From: Paralithodes platypus
Lineage: Eukaryota > Arthropoda > Malacostraca > Decapoda > Lithodidae
Direction: 5' to 3'
DNA: 64,000 bases
Assembly (NCBI GenBank): GCA_032716605.1
Contig: CM064580.1
Span: 39,186,638-39,250,637 of the forward strand
The notes beneath the pieces were generated by a model that had not been told where the DNA came from, ran no database searches, and saw nothing but the letters and a program-made list of their open reading frames with translations. Both the position numbers and the translations under genes were made by a program. Positions 53,484 to 63,710 of the stretch are shown here, piece after piece; position 1 is the first letter of the stretch, and every line of letters begins with the position of its first letter.

Positions 53484-54160
53484 CTACCCATTTCTCTTCC
53501 TCCATATCTTTTCTAGTATCCTCTTCATCATCTCCATGTCTTGCGTTTCCATATCTTGTGTTAGCCCTAGAAGTGCCCCTACCCCTCTATCGTCTCTCTG
53601 CTTTATTTCCTCCCACCCCATTTCCCCAACTCTATTCCTCCTGTATCTCTCCAACTCATTTCTCTCCTCATCATATTTTGTACACTCCGTTATTATGTGT
53701 TCTATGTCCTCGACTATTGGGTCTCCTCCCATCTCGCATTGATTACAGTGCGGTCCCATTTGGTTCCATCTCCTCGTTCTTTCATTTATCTCTAGGGATC
53801 CTGTCCTTGCTATAAACAGCAATTTAGATCCCCATCCTCCATCATAGAAAAGTTCTCTAGCTGGTTTTTCCTTCCCTCTGTAATACGACAGCGTGGCTTT
53901 GTTTTCTACCCCTTCCCTCCACTTTCTTCTTCCCTCCTCTTTTATCCCTTTCTCTATCTCTCTGATAGGCCTACATCCTCTCCCATTTTCCAGTATGATC
54001 CAATCCTCTCTCCCATTTCGTTTTCTAAATTCCCCTCCCACACGGTCCTGTTTTATATTTATCCTTCCCAGCCTTCTTTTGCACTCTCTGTTCCATTTAC
54101 TTTCCTCGCTCGCCCATCTGTATACCTTCTTTGGCCACCTATTTTCCTTCTTCCCCTCTA
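53484..54160 (-). pseudogene. LINE C-terminal fragment with zinc-knuckle motif
   Basis: Minus strand, 54041-53484: VENKATLSYYRGKEKP, WGSKLLFIARTGSLEINERTRRW, then CNQCEMGGDPIVEDIEHIITEC (C-x2-C...H-x4-C), the conserved C-terminal zinc element of several LINE clades, and a charged tail. The frame probably extends to ~54160 with a break. It is 5' truncated. Confidence 0.65.
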
Positions 54161-54264
54161 GCCGCAGATCAACTAAACTGAACTCGAAGATGTGCAGTCT
54201 ATTTTTAATGCATTATTTTCTGAAATTTGCCCCCTGCTGGCAATATATATAATGATGGATAGGG

Positions 54265-54923
54265 CCAACTCGGCCCATCTATTATTACCAACCCGGCCCG
54301 TCTTGCATTACCAACTCGGCTCGTCTTTCATTACCAACTCGGCCCATATATTTGAAAATCTTTGATCAGTGTTTTGAACAATGGATTCAAACTTTAATGG
54401 TTTGAGAACTTTGAGTCAATATAAGTAGGCCCACCAAAGATAAAGAAAGGCTTGGTAAAAATTGAAGAGATCCTGGACAGCCTTTTTACTAGTTATTTTG
54501 TTTTGTTAGGTTAGCTTTGGTTAGGTTAAAAGGCTGTCCAGGGTCTCTTAAATTTTTACCAAAGGCTTCAAAGAAAATTAGTGATTGGCTACAATTATTA
54601 TTATTAATTTTCAAAACGCGTAACATTGGAAAACTTTAATCAGTGATTCGAACAATGATTACTTTCGTGGTTTGAGTCCATATAAGTAGGCCCACCAATG
54701 ATAAAGAAAGGATTCAAGTTCGCCTTTTAGCCGACGGAAAAGTGCTAAGAAAACAGAGAGCCAAATATGTTAAACACTTAGCCTACGATTGGTAGAGTAG
54801 AATATATACCATAAGGAAGGGTATTAGGTTAGGCCATGTGGTCCGAGTTGGTATTTGATGGGCCGAGTTGGTATTTGATGGGCCGAGTTGGTAATGGGCG
54901 GTTGGCAAGGGGCCGAGTTGGAC
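54265..54923. repeat. Element bounded by inverted clusters of CCAACTCGGCCC
   Basis: Four copies of CCAAC(T/C)CGGC(C/T)C at 54265, 54288, 54311 and 54333 face four copies of GG(G/T)CCGAGTTGG at about 54839, 54860, 54880 and 54911. Inside, a ~75-bp passage (CAGTG...TCGAACAATG, TATAAGTAGGCCCACCAA(A/T)GATAAAGAAAGG) is present twice (54366-54450, 54638-54710). Confidence 0.7.
54454..54560. mobile_element. 107-bp fold-back MITE with 8-bp target duplication
   Basis: AAAGGCTT at 54446-54453 and 54561-54568 flank it. The 33-bp terminal inverted repeats start GGTAAAAATT and differ at two positions (GGTAAAAATTGAAGAGATCC versus GGTAAAAATTTAAGAGACCC). The local sister copy at 54700-54715 shows the empty site GATAAAGAAAGGATTCAAG. 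Confidence 0.88.
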
Positions 54924-54929
54924 TGTATT

Positions 54930-55815
54930 TATAATGATGACAATAAGTCATTGAGGGGGGGGGGGGGGTGTAAGGGATCCCTTAACCTATTATTGTAGGA
55001 ATTAGTTGTGTTACCGGACGTTCGTTGTGTAAACACGTAAGTTGATGTCAAACAGCGGGGGTGTGGGGGCGGCAGCCCTCACCCATAATACTAGGATAGG
55101 TTAGGTAAGGTTGTTAGGTTAGGTTAATGTCCTTTCAAAGGGGTATAGCCTAGTAAACAATAGGATATACCCGGTCAGAGGTAGGTCACATAGGTGATAC
55201 GCCCGATAACACAACTCTTGCCTTAGGCCTATTGTATCCCACCGTTCCCACAGCAGTAAAAATAGACGGAAAACATGATCGCGAGCTTGCGAGTAGCCTA
55301 GTGTAAAAAAGGCAGGCGGTACACCCAAATACTACATCCTTTACATAAATAATTAGGCCTATATATATATAAACTCACGATTCCTCATCTAATGGCTTAT
55401 TGGGTTATAATGCAGTGGGTGAAAGCAGTCAAATTAGAAGCGAAAGTAACTGCGAGCCGCAGCGAGCGTAGGAATTATGTAAACAAAGCGACGATACGCC
55501 CACTGTATTTACATAGTCGCACGCTCATACTGTAGTTACATTCGCGTCTAATTTGACTGCTTTTTTGTTGCAAAATTATTTCACGGCCAGTTGTTATTTG
55601 CCCCTGCTGATATCGTAACATATATGATGATGACAATAAGTCATAGGTGTGAGGGCCCCCCCTCACCCCATTATTGTATCCCACGGCCAGGTGTTGGGTA
55701 AATTGTTTTATTACCAGCCGTGGGATACAATAATAGGTTGAGTGAGGTTGTCCCCCGGTCTCACCCCACCCCCCATGACTTATTTTATAATTATCATCAT
55801 CATATATTACCAGCA
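54930..55815. repeat. Palindrome-rich non-coding region
   Basis: Several inverted repeats: GCAGTCAAATTAGAAGCGAA...TTCGCGTCTAATTTGACTGC (55417-55562); CCTGCTGATAT...ATGATGATGACAATAAGTCAT against ATGACTTATTTTATAATTATCATCATCAT...CCAGCAGG (55606-55812) with central CCGTGGGATACAATAAT. A 12-G run lies near 54957-54968 and GCGGGGGTGTGGGGGC near 55056. Fragments of the 55828-56791 element (GGCGGTACACCCAAATACTACATCC) occur at 55315-55342. Confidence 0.65.
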
Positions 55816-55827
55816 GGGGCAAATATA

Positions 55828-56791
55828 GGGATGGATGTACAGTACTGTAGTTACCCGGTACCACTACCGACATAGGCTAAAACATAAATCATCTATAAAT
55901 ACTTATAATAAAATAAATACTTATAAATCTATAATACAGTACTAGGTTAGGTTAGGTTAGGTTGTTTGGTTAGGGCAGTGGTCAGCAACCCTTCAAGCTA
56001 GAAGAGCCATTTTTTTAAAGTCTCATCAAATATTTGCATTGTCGGAGCCACAATACAATAAAATGGTCTCATTAACCGAAATCTACAGTACCGGGTACTT
56101 CAGAAATAAGAGAATATACCTTACTTTTGAACTAAACAAATTATAGTGATATTGTTCAATATACAGTACTGGTATTCACAAGCTTAGGAATAACATGAGT
56201 CACATTTCTATAATCATAATGATTGATACCAATGCATCGTTTCGAAGCTGAATAAAACAATCTAATGTTGCCTTGAATGTCTTATATGATGCCTTCATTT
56301 TGAAGGAAGAATGATTATTTCTGAAGCTTCTGGAGCCACACATGTGTCCTGAAAGAGCCGCATGCGACTCCTGAGCCGCAGGTTGCCGACCCCTGGGTTA
56401 GGGTAATGTATTTTTGTATCCAAAGGCAGTCAAAATAGACGGGAACATGATGGTGAGCGTCCGCGTATTGTAAACAAGACGGGCGGTACACCCGGTAACT
56501 ACATTCTTGCCCAAATAAGTTATAACAAGTGGCCGTGGGATAATTTTGGGCAAGAATGTAGTTACCGGGTGTACCGCCCGTCTTGTTTACGCTACGCGGA
56601 CGCTCGCAATCATGTTCCCGTCTATTTTGACTGCCTTTGGATACAAAAATACATTACCCTAACCAAACAACCTAACCTAGTACAGTATTATAGATTTATA
56701 AGTATTTATTTTATTATAAGTATTTATAGGTGATTTATGTTGTATGTCGGTAGTGGCACACCCGGTAACTACATCCATACCAAATTTAGCT
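55828..56791. mobile_element. Large palindromic (fold-back) element
   Basis: The outer ends are GGATGGATGTA...GTAGTTACCCGGTACCACTACCGACAT and ATGTCGGTAGTGGCACACCCGGTAACTACATCCAT. The arms (~250 bp each) share AAATACTTATAATAAAATAAATACTTATAAATC, GGTTGTTTGGTTAGGG, TAATGTATTTTTGTATCCAAAGGCAGTC and AACAAGACGGGCGGTACACCCGG with their inverted counterparts; the spacer is ~30 bp near 56525. The left arm is interrupted by the hAT MITE at 55976-56395. A single arm lies at 59138-59375 and a terminal piece at 61060-61093. No transposase is encoded. Confidence 0.82.
55976..56395. mobile_element. 420-bp non-autonomous hAT element (MITE)
   Basis: TIRs CAGTGGTCAGCAACCC and, reversed, CAGGGGTCGGCAACCT; 8-bp target duplication GGTTAGGG at 55968-55975 and 56396-56403. 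Subterminal GAGCCGCATGCG and GAGCCGCAGG are typical of Charlie-type hATs. The other palindrome arm (56655-56675) preserves the empty site on the opposite strand. Confidence 0.92.
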
Positions 56792-56814
56792 CTTTCTCCA
56801 AAGTTGTTATTCCC

Positions 56815-57180
56815 TTAGTTATCAACATAACATGGTAACAAAAAAGCCAAGTTATAGGAATAAAAGCTAATAAACATATTACAAGAATTTACATGTGTAT
56901 CAGCCTCAGGATTCCCTATGAATAGATGGGCAAAAACAAACTGAAATAGCCGAGATAATATGAAGCACAAGAAAAAAAAGAAACATAGCCTAACATAACA
57001 ACGGTAATTGTACCGCCCAACACATGTATTAAGGAAAGAGCAATGGTGATCCCATAATTCAATACAACAATTACAGATGTCACAATGTGTGGCTCGCGGA
57101 GGTTGGTATATGTTGCACCCATTTATACACCATAAGCTCTTCACAGGGATGCCATTCACAATAATATCCTTGGCTTTCAT
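56815..57180 (-). pseudogene. DHHC palmitoyltransferase fragment (121 codons from ATG 57180)
   Basis: ATG at 57180 starts MKAKDIIVNGIPVKSLWC. The frame is open further back to 57243, but the first codon there is GTG. The protein contains a DHHC cysteine-rich domain: C18, C22, QPPRATHC (28-33), C36, C38-C39, DHHC (44-47), C53, N58-YR. A hydrophobic segment follows (~66-86) and a second partial one (~101-118). DHHC enzymes attach palmitate to cysteines of membrane proteins, mostly at the Golgi and plasma membrane (family knowledge); the VNG-x-PVK lead-in and QPPR suggest the Erf2/ZDHHC9-14-18 group. Oddities: the first pair is C-x3-C instead of C-x2-C, and only one full membrane segment follows the domain, against at least four in the family. 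The ORF ends at TAA 56812-56814 next to a palindromic element. It is either one exon of a larger gene or a truncated copy. Confidence 0.6.
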
Positions 57181-57244
57181 GTTGCCAATTACCCACAGAG
57201 CACCGCGGTAAACAGTGCTGCGTTCAGCGCCTCTGTCGGCCACT

Positions 57245-57870
57245 TTGGGTATTTACTGGTAGGGAGAATTAGATGTGGCTGGGGGAAGTTCAGAGAACTG
57301 CTGCTAATCCTGACCATAAAAAGAATGCCTCTCCCTCTGAAGGGAAAGGTGTATGCCTCATGTGTTAGAAGTGCAATGACGTATGCCTCAGAAACATGGG
57401 CCGTTAAAGTAGAGGATGTCAACAGAATGGACCGTAATGAGATGAGAATGGTGAGATGGATGTGTGGGGCCAGGCTGCAGGATAGAATAACAAATGTTGA
57501 GCTGAAGAGACGTTTAGGTATAAAGAGTATTAGCGAGGTGATGCGTACTAGTAGACTGGGATGGTATGGACATGTGGAGAGAATGGATCAACAAAATTGG
57601 GTGAAAAAATGCAGGTCTGTGATTGTGGAGGGAGCTGCACCAAGGGATGGACTGAGGAAGACCTGGGATCGGACTATACGTGCCGATCTCAAATCCAAGA
57701 ACTTGACAAGTGAAGCAGCCCTTAACAGGGTTGCCTGGAATGCCGCCATTAGGACTGTAGGACAAAAGACTGAAACTGCACGTATGTGGAACACTCAGTC
57801 TTAAAATTTTATGTATGTTATGTATGTAGCCTATATATTTACAAGTGTGCCTGTTTTGGTCTATCCATGT
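57245..57870 (+). pseudogene. LINE ORF2 C-terminal fragment and 3' end
   Basis: 57325-57804 reads KVYASCVRSAMTYASETWAV, RMVRWMCGARLQDRITNVEL, LGWYGHVERMDQQNWVKKC and ends WNAAIRTVGQKTETARMW, the typical tail of an RTE/Jockey-like ORF2 after the RT. The frame is intact but lacks EN and RT catalytic parts, so it is a 5'-truncated insertion. The 3' tail is TATGTATGT-rich. Confidence 0.78.
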
Positions 57871-57939
57871 TATAGGAAATAATAAATAATGGTAATGATA
57901 TGCAATTTTTAAGTTAAATGTTATGCCTAGCTCTGATGT

Positions 57940-58545
57940 TATTGATAGGAAAGGTATTTGATTGATTGAATTGTTAACAAAGAGAGAGGCGGAGGCATGG
58001 ATTCATGAGGTATATGGGTGAAAGTAGTGTTGGGTGGGAAGATGTGCACCGGCTGACCGATGACAGAGGTGCATGATGGAGTGTGAAGTGTGCCTTGGGC
58101 ATTGATTGTGGGGTGATTGAGTGGATAAAAAGAAATGCACTGAGGTGATACGGTTATGTTCAGAGAATGGAGGAAAAGAATGCCAAGAAAGATACAGTGC
58201 ATGCAAGTCAGATGAATGGTGCAACTGGGCGTTTCCGTCGCCCTCCTCGGCTCCCTGCCATGGAGTGGCTTCGGTCACCCAGGTTTTATTGTGGTCGGCA
58301 GGGAGGGTTCTGTGGGGGCGCTCAGTTATGGCTTTGGCCTTGCTCGGGGCTGTTCGGCCAGGCAGCTTGGAGAACAACAACAACAACTGGTAGTGGTAGA
58401 ACACCTATGGTATTAAAATGTAAAACTTGCAAACTAAACAAACCAAAATTGGGACAAGGACAATATAAAGTCAAATTAAATTATCAAAATCGCTATGTGG
58501 AAACAACGCAGATGGCAGAAGAAAGTGGCGTCCGGCAATAGATAG
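57940..58545 (+). pseudogene. LINE 3' fragments with shared tail
   Basis: 58090-58250 reads WIKRNALR.YGYVQRMEEKNAKK, a relic of the same C-terminal region. From ~58225 the sequence switches to GCGTTTCCGTCGCCCTCCTC...CGGGGCTGTTCGGCCAGGCAGCTTGGAG + AACAACAACAACAAC, the 3' end also found at 34510-34600 and 59665-59850. A GGCGTCCGGCAATAGATAGA tail lies at 58526-58545. Confidence 0.65.
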
Positions 58546-59137
58546 ATTTTCGAGTCCCGGGTCTTGGTATATCATCTATAGTGGTCTTAAGAGTCTAATC
58601 TGATCCTTTTTCTTGAACTTTTGCACATCATGCTGCCCAAGGTCAGCCTCTGAAAGTCTTCCAATGTACCGATCTGGAAAGAGAGTGGGAAAGTATGGTA
58701 AGTGATAGCATAGGGTGAATATAATTTTTGTTTATCCTTACATTTGCCTACCACTAATATTACAGTAGCTATTAAAATTATGGAATTTCTAAATTTGACA
58801 TTATGCTGTGATAATTAAACTTGTACTATATTTTTTGCACTAGTTTTGAAGAAAACAAATACTGTATCAAGCAAAATGCAGTACTGTACCAACCAAATTC
58901 AGAAAATGTGTTTATGTCGAGTAACACAGATTTTCGAAAACGCAGTTTTGGCAACTTCATTGTCAAGTGCAAACCAATGATGCAGACATAACCAAAAGTA
59001 CATTACCAGTACCGTACATTTAGTTTTTGTCACAAAAAATTGTCACAAATACTTTAGATCTTTTAGTCTTGGTTCTTGGTATAGTTGGCAATCCAACTTT
59101 CTGTGTTTATGGGCTCCTTTCATGGATAAAATAATCG
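58546..59137. other. Non-coding stretch, no gene recognised
   Basis: AT-rich with several CAGTACTGTACC-like short palindromes (58870-58890, 58995-59015). Confidence 0.4.
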
Positions 59138-59375
59138 GCAAGAATGTAGTTACCGGGTGTACCGCCCGTCTTGTTTACACTACGCATCATGTTCCCCTCT
59201 ATTTTGACTACCTTTGGATACAAAAATACATTACCCTAACCAAACAACCTAATCTAACCTAACCTAGTATTATAGATTTATAAGTATTTATTTTATTATA
59301 AGTACAGTAGGCTATTTATAGATGATTTATGTTGTATGTCGGTAGTGGTACACCCGGTAACTACATCCATCCCAA
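59138..59375. mobile_element. Single arm of the 55828-56791 palindromic element
   Basis: GGCAAGAATGTAGTTACCGGG to GTGGTACACCCGGTAACTACATCCATCCC reproduces the right arm of that element. Its inner and outer ends carry the same TAGTTACCGGGTGTACC motif in opposite orientation. The other arm is absent. Confidence 0.8.
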
Positions 59376-59664
59376 ATAATCTATATAGCCTACACTCTTA
59401 CACCAGTAATTGTATAAAATATGATAAAATATAGTACTATTGCTTCCCTTTCATCACAACACAATACAGTACTGTACAGTACCGGGTAGTCTGTTTTGTT
59501 TTTGTGTCTTAATTAGCAGGAAATTGTCTTATCTGTTATTACTTCTTCATATTTTGCAATTATTTTTCTTTATTGTATCGTATCTATTTATTGTCGATAG
59601 TATCAATTACTCGCTTTTGCGATTTCCTTAGTTTATTTGTTCAATAAATGTAGGTTATTTGTAG
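59376..59664. other. Non-coding spacer
   Basis: T-rich sequence. No gene or repeat was recognised. Confidence 0.35.
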
Positions 59665-59880
59665 AGTTGTTGTTGTTGTTCCCCAAGCTGCCTGGCCGAA
59701 CAGCCCCAAGGTCCCGAGCAAGGCCAAGGCTATAACCGAGCGCCCCCACAGAACCCTCCCTGCCGACCACAATAAAGCCTGGGTGACCGAAGCCACTCCA
59801 TGGCGGGGAGCTGAGGAGGGTGCGGAAACGCCCGGGAAACCAAAGACCCACCCAGGGCCCTGTGCCCCTCAGCAATTATG
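59665..59880 (-). mobile_element. LINE 3'-end fragment with (CAA)n tail
   Basis: Plus strand GTTGTTGTTGTT at 59667, then CCCCAAGCTGCCTGGCCGAACAGCCCC and onward to GAAGCCACTCCATGG: the inverted form of 58225-58395. Confidence 0.75.
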
Positions 59881-60364
59881 AAGAGAAAGTTGAGGGGCAA
59901 AGGAAAAATGTGACGCTTTGGCTTCCAATCTTGGTAGATTGGGAGGTCAATCCACGGAAGAGACGCCGTCACTTGAGATCTAGAAAATATATAAGTAAAA
60001 GGAACAATCAGAGTAAGCTATGGGTATGGCAGAGATCGCTCAGTTCCCAATCGGATAGACCAGCCCATCACCACATGACTAGAACCCAATTCTCTCAGCA
60101 TCAGCTAGGAATGGCCCTAGAAAGCCGCCTTTGGCGGGGGGATAGCTCCCCTATTTCAACCCCTTTCGGGGTTGGGCACCTGCCCAAGTAATTGTTAGGG
60201 GTCACTTGAAGCATGCTATGCTTACAGGTACCTACCCGATAGCACTATCGTTAGTGAGTGCTTTATATATATATTTTGTTGTACTATTGTTGATATCTTG
60301 TCAAATTGCAAATTTAACTTAATATAAAATTGGATATAAATTGTAGTTTCTTTATTCATACAGA
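59881..60364. other. Non-coding stretch with small hairpins
   Basis: No gene recognised. Hairpin-like motifs: GCCGCCTTTGGCGG (60123-60136) and CAACCCCTTTCGGGGTTG (60158-60175). Confidence 0.4.
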
Positions 60365-60367
60365 ATT

Positions 60368-60890
60368 TAGTCAAATTTACCAGAACGTCCCGGACTTCCC
60401 ATTTTGACTAATTCCTTGAACATGATGATAGTGCATTGTAAAATGTGCGATCAGTTTGGTTGGGAACCAGATTGACTTGCTCATGTAGTTGTGTACACCT
60501 TTATGTGGTGGATTGTGTTCTTTTATTTCAAAAATTTATTTTATAATAGGCTAATAATAATAATAATAATAGTTCTTAAAGCTAGCGCATGCTAAGCCAG
60601 CTAAGGATAGCCCAATAAGGCCGATTAGGCGTATTTCCATTGGGGTCCTGTTACTCCTGTACTACTACCCCATCCCCTTGCTCATGATGGACGGTAACGA
60701 CTCAGTGCTTGTGAAAAATCTTTAATGCGCCGAGCGTGGGTGCGATCCTGTGACCTTCTGGATAGAAGTCCAAGACGCTAGTCACTACACCAGCGTTATT
60801 TTCATATAGCGATTTTGATTAGTTCTTTTGAATTTATCTTGTGTCGTCCCAGTTTTGGTTTGTTTATTTTACAAGTTTTACATTATAATT
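60368..60890. repeat. Dispersed repeat (copy 2) with a minus-strand SINE at ~60545-60800
   Basis: The flanks match 19995-20100 and 20285-20350. The SINE is a different one from copy 1. On the minus strand GCTGGTGTAGTGACTAGCGTC is A-box-like and GGATCGCACCC B-box-like with GTCTTGGACTTCTATCCAGAAGG between them. It ends in (ATT)n, seen as (AAT)n at 60553-60572 on the plus strand. Confidence 0.65.
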
Positions 60891-61059
60891 TCCTAAAAGA
60901 ACTTACATTTTGTCTTTAGAATCCTATGTTGGATCATGGTTCATGTTCATTGCTTCCATATAGTAATTATATCAAAACAACAAACTTAAGAAAAAAGACA
61001 AGATGGAAGACCTTTCAGGACAAACTAAAAACAAATCAATAAGCCTAGAGTGACATTGT

Positions 61060-61093
61060 CGGTAGTGGTACACCCGGTAACTACATCCATCCC
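61060..61093. repeat. Terminal fragment of the palindromic element
   Basis: TGTCGGTAGTGGTACACCC + GGTAACTACATCCATCCC, identical in order to the right end at 59340-59373. It lies ~50 bp past the stop of the ORF at 61144-61728. Confidence 0.75.
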
Positions 61094-61143
61094 GGATGTT
61101 TTTGAGCAGCATGGTGTGCGGGGTAACCGGGGTTCAAGATAGC

Positions 61144-61728
61144 CTAGCGGTACGGACGGTCAAGTTGCTCCATGAGCCAGTCGTAGCTATGCTCGGCTTG
61201 AACGGGTCCGTGAGGCAGACCAACACAACGAGTTACCCTCTCATTGCTAGCACGCGCTCGCTGTGTGAACCCATCCAGAACCTTTACAATGTGCTCCGGA
61301 GTATAAGGCATAGAACGTGGTCGACGGGCAGGAACAGTCGTCGCAGTCTTCTTGGCAACAACTGGCTGGCTTGGACCATTGGACACTTTTGGAGCGACTT
61401 TCACAGGCTTATTCACGACCACTAGCTGGGTTGGACCGTTGGACATCTGTGGTGCTATTGTCACAGGCTTATTTATGATCACTGGCTGGAAAGCCACAGC
61501 GGCCCCTACTTCAAGCCAAACAAATGGCTTATAAATGCTGGACCATTTTGGAGAGGCTGTCATAGGCTGGCGTGGCTGGGTACGTCCAGTGTTTGGGCCA
61601 GCAAGCTTCACCATCTTACGGGGAGGACCTTCCGTGCCTGAATTTTGGAAAGTAATTTTCTTAGGGGCAGTACCCTCCTCAGGGTTGATGGTCAACACCC
61701 TCTTGATGTAGGCGTCACTGTATGCCAT
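61144..61728 (-). CDS. Uncharacterised basic repeat-containing protein, 194 aa
   Basis: ATG at 61728-61726 in a good context (AAAAGATGG); stop TAG at the low end. I do not recognise the family. The N-terminal part (MAYSDAYIKRVLTINPEEG) may be helical. The middle has two clear copies of a 20-residue repeat, PVIINKPVTIAPQMSNGPTQ and LVVVNKPVKVAPKVSNGPSQ, followed by a degenerate third (PVVAKKTATTVPARRP). The C-terminal region (SMPYTPEHIVKVLDGFTQRARASNERVTRCVG...YDWLMEQLDRPYR) looks globular. No signal peptide or membrane segment is visible. The ORF is intact and lacks transposon domains; its composition is balanced, not low-complexity, which favours a real coding exon. It could also be an exon of a larger gene or an unknown element's protein. 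Confidence 0.5.
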   Translation of the reverse strand: MAYSDAYIKRVLTINPEEGTAPKKITFQNSGTEGPPRKMVKLAGPNTGRTQPRQPMTASPKWSSIYKPFVWLEVGAAVAFQPVIINKPVTIAPQMSNGPTQLVVVNKPVKVAPKVSNGPSQPVVAKKTATTVPARRPRSMPYTPEHIVKVLDGFTQRARASNERVTRCVGLPHGPVQAEHSYDWLMEQLDRPYR

Positions 61729-61749
61729 CTTTTGTCTTATGTGAAGGGA

Positions 61750-62995
61750 CAATTACCCGAAAAAGTCTAGGCTAGGCTATAGCCTATATTACAAATGGCA
61801 GATTATCACTGATAACCTATTGTAATTAATTAACTTCTAGTTAGGCTATGTATCAACCTTAACTTAACTATATTACTTATAAATAACTTTGGCCTATACC
61901 CAATTTAAGGCGCAGGAGACAACTTTATGGAGACAACTTTATCAAGATGTTAACTCACTGAGGCTGCAACGCGAGTTTGAACAGTGTTTAATGATCTCGA
62001 CTTTTCAAGGGGTCTGCTCCATCTGTTCTGCAGTGTTACCAAATCAAAATATATAATTCTGCTAGATTAGCTCTAAGATATCGATAGAATTTCGCTAGCT
62101 AGTATAAAAAATTGGACTATTGATTGATAAAAAGGCCAAAATATTTAGAATATGGAATAAAATGCACTATTTGTCTCAAATAATTGTTGATGTATGCTAA
62201 AATAATGCTGCTAGATTGAGGTAAAATGTTCAACAGCTAAATTGGCAACACTGCTGAGGCGGGAAGAGCCCTGTAAAATGTAGACTTCGGCGCTGTAAAG
62301 TTTCTTTTCCACTACATAATGCTTGGCTTTGAAACTATTGATTGGGTTTCTATTGTATTGCGTAGTATTGGCACTCACAATTGAGTATTGTTAGGTACCT
62401 ATTATAGACTATTGTGTAAATTTAGCCTAGTGTATAATAAATTTGGCGAATAATATTACGTACCGAATAACACTATTTAGGCTATACAGTACCGGTATAT
62501 ATTTTTTTTTTATAATTGCAATTGTAATTAGTTACAGAACTTTTACTATTAAGTAAAAGAAACAAATGGCAGTTAAACTAATAATTATAATATTAGTATA
62601 AACCACTGAACCAGCGTAGATTTTGATTTTCTTTAGTGTAAGAACAAGAAGTTTTAGCGGTAACCGAAATATTTTATGCATTTTTTTATTTTTTTATTTA
62701 GAGAACCCATACATGAATGTTTTCGATCAGAATGACGTGCAGGATTTTAGAGAGAATCAATAGAGTAAAAGAGACATCATATCGGGTTGTTTTCTTGGTT
62801 TTGTATATCTATATTTCTATAACTAGTCACCGATTATGGCTATAGTCTATCTTAATAAATAAAGGTCAATGTTTGTCAGTTACCCGATCAGTTACCCAAC
62901 CTTTGTTACTAAACTCTTCCCACAGTTTTGGTGCCAGGTGGGAGTGTGGGGCACTGTTGGAAAGCCCAGCTTTGGAGATGGTTTTAGTCAGTTGC
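61750..62995. other. AT-rich non-coding stretch, no gene recognised
   Basis: About 1.2 kb upstream of the preceding ORF. Nothing was recognised apart from short T runs (62498-62512, 62681-62699). Confidence 0.4.
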
Positions 62996-62999
62996 TAGA

Positions 63000-63115
63000 C
63001 TACTCGGCCCACGGGACAGCTCGGCCAGGACAACTCGGCCAACGGCGAGACAGCTCGGCCCAGTAAAAACGAGACAGCTCGGCCCACGGCGAGACAGCTC
63101 GGCCCAGTAAAACCG
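63000..63115. repeat. CTCGGCCC short repeat cluster
   Basis: GACAGCTCGGCCC occurs several times, with CGGCGAGACAGCTCGGCCCA + GTAAAA repeated twice about 45 bp apart. CAACTCGGCC matches the motif of the 54265-54923 element. Confidence 0.75.
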
Positions 63116-63321
63116 TAAACCAGTTAAGTCCTACAACTGATCATTCAAATCCAGAAAGTACCGGTCTAGAAATGGCTTCGGTAGGTCAATAATATTAATG
63201 AGAATACTAATGGATGACTTAAGAGGATAAATGTTTCCTAGAACGAATAAATAACAAAGGGACATATACTGTAGGTAGGATCAGGAATGAAAATATATGA
63301 TTGTCTTCTATCATCATCATG

Positions 63322-63533
63322 TTAACCCCTTGAGGATCATGACGCACTTTACAGTGTATTTTGTCTATTATGAGGTAATTTTATTTAGATTAGTAAGGTT
63401 AAATAGAAGACAGACGGTTATTCTAGACAGTCTTCAGCATTTGAACACTTACAGATCCTTCCTAAGCTGTATGAGATCGTCTAATGACAGCTGGAATTAA
63501 TACAAAAAGGCGACATAAACCTCAAGGGGTACC
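63322..63533. mobile_element. FB fold-back element
   Basis: TTAA (63322-63325) CCCCTTGAGGATCATGACGC on the left; CGACATAAACCTCAAGGGG followed by TACC on the right. The interior has CAGATCCTTCCTAAGCTGTATGAGATCGTCTAATGACAGCTGG. Confidence 0.75.
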
Positions 63534-63710
63534 GTAATGTCACGTTTTAATGATCACTCCATATTTCGCTACTCTATTTGCAAAGTAACTGATTTCTATA
63601 AAAATGGGAAATATGCTAATCACCATCGGCTGAAAATTAAAATGGTTGTTATTTTTCCTATTAATGAGCGTGTTTTAGTCTGATCGTCATTATATATATA
63701 TATACACACA

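Noticed and set aside
55475..55873. 132-aa minus ORF
   Set aside because: It spans the arms of palindromic repeats with no domain; considered a chance ORF.
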